A stretch of 21,628 nt of DNA from contig DJLG01000020.1 in assembly GCA_002434915.1 (NCBI GenBank), positions 1 to 21,628 of the forward strand, read 5' to 3'. Positions 16,278 through 21,628 of this stretch are shown one piece after another (within the stretch, counting starts at the first letter, position 1; the number at the start of each line of letters is the position of its first letter). The DNA comes from Proteobacteria bacterium UBA6522 (GTDB lineage: Bacteria > Pseudomonadota > Gammaproteobacteria > Steroidobacterales > Rariloculaceae). The notes below the pieces were generated by a model, which was not told the DNA's origin, ran no database searches, and worked only from the letters and a program-made list of their open reading frames with translations. The position numbers and the translations under genes were made by a program.

Positions 16278-17867
16278 TCATTCAAGAGATGGCGTTGAAC
16301 TAGGCGGCTTACGGTGATTGGTAGATTGTTCATAATCATAAGCAAAACCAAGCAACATACCCTCACTAAAAGCCCTGCCAAGCATCTCGATTCCGACAGG
16401 CAACCCATCTACTGTAAAACCAGCCGGCACAGTAATAGCTGGGAAAGCCACTAGTGGGCTTAATCGTCGATTATTGCCCCTTCCATAAGCATCTTGAGTG
16501 TCTGAGTTACTTAAAGCATCTGGCGCAATTAAAGTGGTTTGATGATCAAAGGTTGCATAAATTAGGGCATCCAATTGAGCCTCCGCCATATAAGCTAGAA
16601 CTGCTTCACGTATAGTTTCCCTTGCAAGCATAAATTGAAGGTATCCTGGGTCTTGAGTAGACCTACCAATAACACCCATAAGATCACTCGCTCGCCAAGG
16701 AGTGACTTTCCCTTGCAAAAGAATCTCCCCAAGGCTTGAAACTGGCGACCCAGGAAGATTAGCTAAATATTCGTTAATCGCCTCTTCTGTTTCATAATTA
16801 TTGTTTCCATACGTCTCATGCACGATCTCCATAAGAGGAAATTCAGCTGGGTCTACAAGTATCGCTCCAAGTGATTCGATTTTTTCTATTGCCAAATCAA
16901 TAACATCTCGAACCTTTTGAAAATCTTCTGATTCTGGGTCAGTACTTGGGTCCATAGATTGGCGTATTACTCCAATACGCGCACCGCGCAAACTATCTAG
17001 AACAAGGAAATCTCTATAGCTGTTTGGAATATTTCCAACAGAGTAAGCAGTAACAGGATCATTAGAATCATAGCCAGCAATAACATCCAGCAAAATTGCC
17101 GCATCCGTAACCGTTCTAGCAATTGGTCCTAAAGTGTCATTTGTTGGATTAGCTGGCATCATCCCAAAACGACTAACCAAAGGTACGGTTGGTCGCAATC
17201 CAACCAAGTTATGAACCGATGCAGGACCACGAATAGAACCGCCAGTATCTTCACCAATACCTATTAACCCAAAGTTAGCGGCAACTCCAATCCCTGTGCC
17301 AGCTGAGGAGCCGCTAGGATTGCGTGTAGGATCATAAGCATTACGTGCAATTCCAAATGCTGAACCAATATAACGAGACGCAAACTCACCCATAGTTGTT
17401 TTTGCAATAATAATTGCGCCAGCCTCTTTCATACGACTCACAATCGTGGCATCACGGCCTGACACAAAACCAGCAAAAACTGCTGAACCATAAGTAGTTG
17501 GCATCTCGCCAACTTCAACCTGATCCTTCAAAAGAATTGGAATACAATGCAGCGGTCCCATAAAACCTGAATGACTATAAAAAAGATCAAGTGCATCCGC
17601 CTCATCAAGGACAGCCTCATTAATATGCTGGATCGAATTTAATATCGGGCCCTGCTGATCAAACGCTTCAATCCTTTCAAGATAGAACTCGACCAGTGAA
17701 CGGCATGTTACCCGTCCCGAGGACAATGAAGAATGTACTTCATCGATTGTTATCTCAAGCAACGGAGGGTTTTGGCCACTTGCTAAATTTACTGCAGATA
17801 AGAAACCCCAAGCCATAAAGATGCTTAAGATAAACTTAGAGATTATTTTTGTTTTTCTTGTATCCAT
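16278..17867 (-). CDS. Exported amidase-signature family hydrolase
   Basis: A 529-residue amidase with a signal peptide (1-31, ending ASGQ), so it acts outside the cytoplasm, which is uncommon for a family best known from cytoplasmic enzymes. The full Ser-cisSer-Lys triad is visible: Lys114 in PILLKDQ, cis-Ser187 in NPSGSSAG (183-190) and nucleophile Ser211 in GEDTGGSIRGP (205-215). The family hydrolyses amides, sometimes esters, giving a carboxylate and an amine or ammonia. That product type fits the carboxylate transporter in block A (inference). Length is normal and no break is seen. ATG at 17867 is preceded by TAGGTTAGGTG, with a rather close ribosome site. Second gene of block B, 40 bp after the NHL-protein gene. 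The substrate is not predictable. Confidence 0.92.
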   Translation of the reverse strand: MDTRKTKIISKFILSIFMAWGFLSAVNLASGQNPPLLEITIDEVHSSLSSGRVTCRSLVEFYLERIEAFDQQGPILNSIQHINEAVLDEADALDLFYSHSGFMGPLHCIPILLKDQVEVGEMPTTYGSAVFAGFVSGRDATIVSRMKEAGAIIIAKTTMGEFASRYIGSAFGIARNAYDPTRNPSGSSAGTGIGVAANFGLIGIGEDTGGSIRGPASVHNLVGLRPTVPLVSRFGMMPANPTNDTLGPIARTVTDAAILLDVIAGYDSNDPVTAYSVGNIPNSYRDFLVLDSLRGARIGVIRQSMDPSTDPESEDFQKVRDVIDLAIEKIESLGAILVDPAEFPLMEIVHETYGNNNYETEEAINEYLANLPGSPVSSLGEILLQGKVTPWRASDLMGVIGRSTQDPGYLQFMLARETIREAVLAYMAEAQLDALIYATFDHQTTLIAPDALSNSDTQDAYGRGNNRRLSPLVAFPAITVPAGFTVDGLPVGIEMLGRAFSEGMLLGFAYDYEQSTNHRKPPSSTPSLE

Positions 17868-17907
17868 ATCACCTAACCTATAAAAGTTTTATAAAAAACC
17901 TTTTTGA

Positions 17908-18936
17908 TCAATTCTCAACATATCGCCTTAGCGCCATTCCACCTGTTAGAGACCCATATATGACACCATTCACATCAACGACAACACCTTCTTGAGACCC
18001 ATCTCCATCCGGATCCTCTATAAAAGCTGTTACATCGCCGGTTTTTGCGCTGCCAATTCTTATACCTTCCTGCCAGCCTGGATTCCTACCCACAGAACTT
18101 GAATCAGCTATATAAAGAATATCGTTACTATCTATAACCATGCCACTTGGTCGTCCAAACTGATTCCATTGATCAATAAAATTTCCATCTTGATCAAAAA
18201 TCTGAACTCGACTATTAGCTCTATCACCGACGAAAAGTCGTCCGGCAGAGTCCATTGCTAATGCATGAGGTTCATTAAATTCCCCTGGTGCCGAGCCACT
18301 ACCACCCCAAGACTTAATAAAAATGCCATCACTGCTGAATTTCAAGACTCTTGCATTAGAATCACCACCATGACCGTCACCGACAAAAATATCTCCGTTG
18401 GGCGCTACAAGCACAGATGATGGTTTATTAAATTCATCTGGCCCATCACCAGCGATACCAGGCTTACCTAAGGTCATTAATAATTCACCTTCTGGACTGA
18501 ACTTGAAGACTTGATGACCTTTGCCATCACGCCTAGGATCAACGCCATCAGGTCCTTCAAAGTCTGTCACCCAAATATTGCCTTCGTAATCAACATGAAT
18601 CCCATGAGGACGATTAAACATATTTGCTCCAAAGCTAGTAACCAAATTACCCGAAGCATCAAACTTCTGGATAGGCGCCATATCAGAGCCAACACACCAG
18701 TTATCACCACAACGATCAAATGTCCAAATACTAGTGCCATCCAGATCAAGTGCCATTGCAGCTGTTGATCCTATAGGCCTATCAGTAGGAAAATTAAAAT
18801 GGTCCTGATTAAGAGAGTATGGTTCTGATTGATCATTTATCTCCCCATTAACCTGAGCTAATACAGAATTTTCAACGCCAAACAGAACAATAAAGCCAAA
18901 GATCAAACTACACTTCTTGTTATTCTTACAAACCAT
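17908..18936 (-). CDS. Secreted NHL-repeat β-propeller protein
   Basis: A 342-residue protein with a cleavable signal peptide (site VLA|Q near 27). NHL repeats run through the mature part: RPHGIHVDYEGNIWVTDFEG (109-128), KPSSVLVAPNGDIFVGDG (171-188), EPHALAMDSAGRLFVGDR (222-239) followed by ANSRVQIFDQDG, then RPSGMVIDSNDILYIADS (262-279). This predicts a six-bladed propeller. Cys76 and Cys81 are close enough for a disulfide. Similar propellers occur in amidating lyases, lactonase-like enzymes and binding proteins; no catalytic residues can be assigned. The start ATG at 18936 has GGGGAA 5 bases upstream. First gene of block B and divergent from csiV. Confidence 0.88.
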   Translation of the reverse strand: MVCKNNKKCSLIFGFIVLFGVENSVLAQVNGEINDQSEPYSLNQDHFNFPTDRPIGSTAAMALDLDGTSIWTFDRCGDNWCVGSDMAPIQKFDASGNLVTSFGANMFNRPHGIHVDYEGNIWVTDFEGPDGVDPRRDGKGHQVFKFSPEGELLMTLGKPGIAGDGPDEFNKPSSVLVAPNGDIFVGDGHGGDSNARVLKFSSDGIFIKSWGGSGSAPGEFNEPHALAMDSAGRLFVGDRANSRVQIFDQDGNFIDQWNQFGRPSGMVIDSNDILYIADSSSVGRNPGWQEGIRIGSAKTGDVTAFIEDPDGDGSQEGVVVDVNGVIYGSLTGGMALRRYVEN

Positions 18937-18955
18937 AGTTATTCCCCAATCTTTC

Positions 18956-18989
18956 TAACATATGTTAAGAGCATACCAAACCATGTAAG
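18956..18989 (-). promoter_or_regulatory. Candidate promoter of block B with a palindrome over its -10
   Basis: Reading on the minus strand, CTTACA (18984-18989), a 16-base spacer and TAACAT (18962-18967) each match four of six consensus positions. The -10 lies inside a perfect 12-bp palindrome TAACATATGTTA (18956-18967), 20 bp before the NHL gene start. A repressor bound there would block the promoter (inference). The palindrome shares the ACAT/ATGT core with the repeat at 9901-9916. The remaining 106-bp divergent spacer is AT-rich and otherwise featureless. Confidence 0.3.
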
Positions 18990-19069
18990 AAAGCACCTTT
19001 AGTTATATAAAATTCAATAAAAATAATAATTTAGAATACAGTGTGACTAGAAAAATAGGTCGTTATAAT

Positions 19070-20002
19070 GTGAAGATGAATTCTGTTCCTCTTAATGTGT
19101 TTTGTACAGTTCTAATGATTCTAACTGGATCGTTAGAGGTAGCTTGGTCCCAACAGCTCGAAAATTATAACGACGCACTTGAAAAAACTGAAAAAGCACC
19201 TCGCTTTCAGGTTGAAATCATTGCTTTTTCCTATAATGAATTTAACCCGGCAGAAGAAAATTTTGATCAAAAAAATCAGTCCAGAATTATCAAGTTGCCA
19301 TCAACTATGCCGACGGTAATTATTGAAGAAACACAAAATACTCCTAAGCGAATTCAAACAATACTACCAATACTCCAAATACAATCAGACCCTTTACTAG
19401 ACCCTATAAATCCCCTATTTTATGACGACATCATTAATCCATTCGATGTGCATAACCCACAAGATCTTGCCCCTGATTACATGATTGCTGTGGAAGAAAA
19501 TTACTTACTACTTGATGCACTCACACTAAATACTAAAAAGGAGGAATTGTTACACCATACTTACCAAACACGGTTTTTAGATAAAAATGAACTAGAATTA
19601 TCATCAACTGTTGCTCGGCTGAACCGTATAAATGCCTATAGCGTTTTGGCCCATGGTGGCTGGATTCAAGAGGGATTATCAGAAGAAGAAGCAGTTCCCA
19701 TTGAAGTCTGGAGGTTAGATTCACTTAACCCAATGGGTACAATCAAACTACACCTGAGCCGCTTCCTCCATATTACTGTCTCTCTAGATTTCTATACGGA
19801 GGAATTTGAACATAAGAAAGTAGGGCACGGCCTAGAAAAATTGAGCCTAAAATCAGCATATGAACTTAGAGCTACGCGGCGCGCAAGAAGTGGCGAACTA
19901 CACTACTTTGATCATCCTGCATTTGGGATATTGGTCTCAGTCAAGCCTGCCTCACCAGAACCGAATATTCCAGAGGCAACTGAGAATCAAGTTAATAACT
20001 AA
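19070..20002 (+). CDS. csiV: CsiV family peptidoglycan-binding protein
   Basis: A protein of about 310 residues with an N-terminal signal segment (MNSVPLNVFCTVLMILTG region, cleavage near WSQ). The early RFQVEIIAFSYNEFNP and the late block IKLHLSRFLHITVSLDFY, YELRATRRARSGELHYFDHP and FGILVSVKP are hallmarks of CsiV. CsiV is known in Vibrio as a periplasmic peptidoglycan-binding partner needed for LpoA/PBP1a activity and cell shape. Its sequence is rich in Asn and Gln in the middle, less conserved part. The start is uncertain: GTG 19043, GTG 19070 and ATG 19076 are possible. 19070 is chosen because AGGT lies 9 bases upstream and it keeps a Lys before the hydrophobic core. From memory csiV commonly lies beside mfd; here it is separated from mfd by about 18 kb. 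Confidence 0.88.
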   Translation: MKMNSVPLNVFCTVLMILTGSLEVAWSQQLENYNDALEKTEKAPRFQVEIIAFSYNEFNPAEENFDQKNQSRIIKLPSTMPTVIIEETQNTPKRIQTILPILQIQSDPLLDPINPLFYDDIINPFDVHNPQDLAPDYMIAVEENYLLLDALTLNTKKEELLHHTYQTRFLDKNELELSSTVARLNRINAYSVLAHGGWIQEGLSEEEAVPIEVWRLDSLNPMGTIKLHLSRFLHITVSLDFYTEEFEHKKVGHGLEKLSLKSAYELRATRRARSGELHYFDHPAFGILVSVKPASPEPNIPEATENQVNN

Positions 20003-20022
20003 ACTACTTAAGCTCACAGCCC

Positions 20023-20048
20023 AAAAATTTACTGCCTAGTTAACAGTA
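20023..20048 (-). terminator. Weak hairpin with T run downstream of the nagZ-hpt-MTIP operon
   Basis: On the minus strand TACTG, nine bases, CAGTA, then AAATTTTT. The stem has only five pairs and low GC, so it would be a weak intrinsic terminator for the leftward operon. It sits between the convergent ends of csiV and the MTIP gene. Confidence 0.3.
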
Positions 20049-20084
20049 CCCTGCATTTTATATGTTTAACCAAACCCACCTTAC

Positions 20085-20831
20085 TCAATAATTTTTATAA
20101 AGATTTGGTATTAGACAACTTAGCAATTTTAAGAGTTGCTGTACTGCTTGGGGAATGTACTGCTTAAACTGATCATGGATACTAGCGCCTTCATTCCCTC
20201 TCCCTGCAGCATAATTTACAGCCATTGCACAAATGGCATACTTCATACCAATTTCTCGTGCTAAACCAGCCTCAGGCATACCCGTCATGCCCACCATGGT
20301 GCAACCATCCCGTTCTAGCCTGTCAATTTCGGAGGCCGTTTCAAGTCTAGGTCCCTGGGTTACCCCATATACTCCACCTCGAATTAAGCAGTCTGAGACC
20401 TTTGCCGCCTCTAAGATACTCGCTCTAAAACTATCATCAAAAGGACTAGTAAAGTCCACATGTTTAAGTTCCGTATTACCATCTGAAAAAGTGTGATCTC
20501 TACCCCAAGTGTAATCAATAATCTGTTCTGGAACTGCTAACTCGCCTGGTGCAAAGCCCTGATCCATAGTGCCGACCGCACTTAACCCGAGACATTGTCT
20601 AACACCATGTTCCCAAAGAGCCCAAAGATTAGCTCGATAATTAATCATGTGAGGGGGTATTTGTGCATTTTCACCATGTCGAAGAATACATGGGACCCTA
20701 CAATCATCAATAACAACCTCTAAAACTGGACTTGAGGGGACACCAAAAGGAGTTTTAGTTGGACTCCTTGACATAATTTCAAGTTCTAAATTTGAGAAAG
20801 CACTCCCAACTATAAACCCGAGGTCACTCAT
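20085..20831 (-). CDS. S-methyl-5'-thioinosine phosphorylase (MTIP), purine phosphorylase family
   Basis: A 248-residue nucleoside phosphorylase that cleaves 5'-methylthioinosine with phosphate to hypoxanthine and methylthioribose-1-phosphate. Motifs in order: FIVGSAF (6-12, phosphate loop), PPHMINYRANLWAL (59-72), PRLETASEIDRL (161-172), DGCTMVGMTGMPEA (175-188) and AVNYAAG (204-210). Asn206 stands where adenine-specific methylthioadenosine phosphorylases have Asp, which favours a 6-oxopurine base and so MTIP, as in PA3004 of Pseudomonas. The phosphate loop reads GSAF instead of the common GGTG. The chosen ATG at 20831 overlaps the hpt stop as ATGA; a longer frame starting at 20897 would run far into hpt. 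Last gene of the operon; its product hypoxanthine feeds the phosphoribosyltransferase. Confidence 0.9.
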   Translation of the reverse strand: MSDLGFIVGSAFSNLELEIMSRSPTKTPFGVPSSPVLEVVIDDCRVPCILRHGENAQIPPHMINYRANLWALWEHGVRQCLGLSAVGTMDQGFAPGELAVPEQIIDYTWGRDHTFSDGNTELKHVDFTSPFDDSFRASILEAAKVSDCLIRGGVYGVTQGPRLETASEIDRLERDGCTMVGMTGMPEAGLAREIGMKYAICAMAVNYAAGRGNEGASIHDQFKQYIPQAVQQLLKLLSCLIPNLYKNY

Positions 20832-21385
20832 TGTGACCCATCCAGGGCATAAAGAGCCTTTAAACCGCGCCAATACCCTTTGTAATCTAGGCCACAACCA
20901 AAAAGATAATTACTTTCAATTTCAACACCAAGAAAATCTACGTCTATTCGTTCCATAAAAGATTTAAGTTTCTTTTTAACTAGCACTGCAAAATAAACCT
21001 TAGATACACCACATTGTTCTAGCTCTGCATGTATTTCTTTTAGCGTGATACCTTCATCAAGGACGTCATCAACTACTAAGACTGTTCTGCCTTGCAAATC
21101 ATAGCTTGGCCGAACCTTCCAATCTAAATTACCGCCCTTTAGGGATCTTCCATAACGGGTAAGATGAATAAATTCAAATTCAAAAGCAAAATCAAAACGA
21201 TGGCAAAGTTCTACTGCAGTGAAGACCCCCCCATGCATTACTGCAAGAATTAATGGATTTCGGTTAGACAAAATTAAAGCTGCTTCGCTTGCCATGCAAT
21301 CAAGTGCACCAACAATTTCAGCTTCACTAATAACCTTTTTGCTATTTTGGCGTGCCTCAAGAGCATCTTCTAAATCATTTCTCAC
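20828..21385 (-). CDS. hpt: Hypoxanthine-guanine phosphoribosyltransferase
   Basis: A 185-residue cytoplasmic type I phosphoribosyltransferase that converts hypoxanthine or guanine plus PRPP to IMP or GMP. The PRPP motif VLVVDDVLDEGITL (102-115, with Asp106 and Asp107) is intact. LAVMHGGVFTA (48-58) and the flexible-loop region FIHLTRYGRS (72-81) precede it. The ending NYLFGCGLDYKGYWRGLKALYAL (159-181, here joined from two parts) is characteristic of the proteobacterial form: LFGCGLDYKGYW and KALYAL. The start is GTG at 21385, overlapping the nagZ stop in GTGA, with AAAGG just one base upstream, so translation probably couples to nagZ. It overlaps the MTIP gene by 4 bp at the other end, making a purine-salvage pair. 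Confidence 0.92.
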   Translation of the reverse strand: MRNDLEDALEARQNSKKVISEAEIVGALDCMASEAALILSNRNPLILAVMHGGVFTAVELCHRFDFAFEFEFIHLTRYGRSLKGGNLDWKVRPSYDLQGRTVLVVDDVLDEGITLKEIHAELEQCGVSKVYFAVLVKKKLKSFMERIDVDFLGVEIESNYLFGCGLDYKGYWRGLKALYALDGSQ

Positions 21386-21628
21386 CCTTTAAGTACCAGT
21401 TCAGGTTGTGCATCAAGTTGCCTTATCTGTGACCGCATAGTCTTCCACTGAGTTGATGAGCGAAGCGTCTGCCAGTTTTGATCCTTTCTTCCTTTTAACC
21501 GCATCAAACGTAGTTGTGAAGAAGGCGATGAAAAATCCTGCAAAGCATTTATCACTGAAGGAATTTCTTTTTTTGCATTACATAGCAATACCATGTCACA
21601 ACCCGCATCAAGTGACTTGATAGCTCTA
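21382..21628 (-). CDS. nagZ: β-N-acetylhexosaminidase NagZ, C-terminal fragment (5' end outside window)
   Basis: The last 81 codons of NagZ, the cytoplasmic glycosidase that removes N-acetylglucosamine from muropeptides during cell-wall recycling. The frame is open to the window edge and reads AIKSLDAGCDMVLLCNAKKE, matching the conserved AGCDMVLVCN end of the catalytic barrel, followed by the variable helical tail with QWKTMRSQIRQL. The ATG at 21594 is internal, not a start. The stop TGA overlaps the hpt GTG start. Only the end of the gene is visible, so catalytic residues cannot be checked. Confidence 0.9.
   Translation of the reverse strand, partial: RAIKSLDAGCDMVLLCNAKKEIPSVINALQDFSSPSSQLRLMRLKGRKDQNWQTLRSSTQWKTMRSQIRQLDAQPELVLKG

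Noticed and set aside
760..19042. Mobile element or phage island with recognisable ends
   Set aside because: No integrase, transposase, tRNA target or flanking repeats were found by reading both boundaries.
20085..20897. Longer MTIP protein starting at 20897
   Set aside because: It would overlap hpt by 70 bp, whereas ATG 20831 gives the usual ATGA overlap and aligns with the family N-terminus.

Overview
The window looks like a chromosome segment of an AT-rich marine-type gammaproteobacterium. The ends carry typical gammaproteobacterial housekeeping genes: the 3' end of mfd on the left, and csiV, a methylthioinosine-phosphorylase gene, an hpt-type purine phosphoribosyltransferase gene and the 3' end of nagZ on the right. 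From memory, mfd, csiV, MTIP, hpt and nagZ lie close together in Pseudomonas and related genomes. Here about 18 kb of other genes (roughly 760-19040) sits between mfd and csiV. I could not pin the organism to a genus, and there is no rRNA, tRNA, CRISPR array, transposase or integrase.

The inserted region has 15 genes; all but one are on the minus strand. About eleven encode exported, lipidated or Tat-exported proteins and one encodes a membrane transporter. Block A (9857 down to 791) is a tight six-gene unit: lipoprotein cytochrome c, PQQ-dependent dehydrogenase, PD40-propeller/PA/M28/PDZ peptidase, TAXI-type TRAP binding lipoprotein, fused TRAP permease and a crotonase-fold enzyme without the usual catalytic glutamates. 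One plus-strand gene (10096-11085), related to 4,5-dihydroxyphthalate decarboxylases, diverges from it across a 238-bp spacer holding two perfect inverted repeats.

Block B (18936 down to 11082) has eight genes: secreted NHL propeller, secreted amidase, exported unknown protein, DUF6152 protein, DUF1330 protein, Tat-exported gluconate-dehydrogenase-type subunit 3, its FAD/GMC partner, and an NHL propeller lipoprotein. A weak promoter with a palindrome over its -10 lies upstream of this block.

The joint reading is an inference. Periplasmic enzymes (PQQ dehydrogenase, GMC/subunit 3 complex, amidase, peptidase) would attack small organic molecules or peptide/amide conjugates. Electrons would pass to the monoheme cytochrome, an acidic product would enter through the TAXI-TRAP transporter, and cytoplasmic enzymes (crotonase-fold protein, decarboxylase-like protein, perhaps the DUF1330 protein) would process it. 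The substrate cannot be read from the sequence.

On the right flank, nagZ, hpt and the MTIP gene overlap by 4 bp at each junction. MTIP releases hypoxanthine from 5'-methylthioinosine and the phosphoribosyltransferase can salvage it, so these two form a purine-salvage pair next to muropeptide recycling. This operon converges on csiV with a weak terminator-like hairpin between them. No gene-free stretch exceeds 300 bp.
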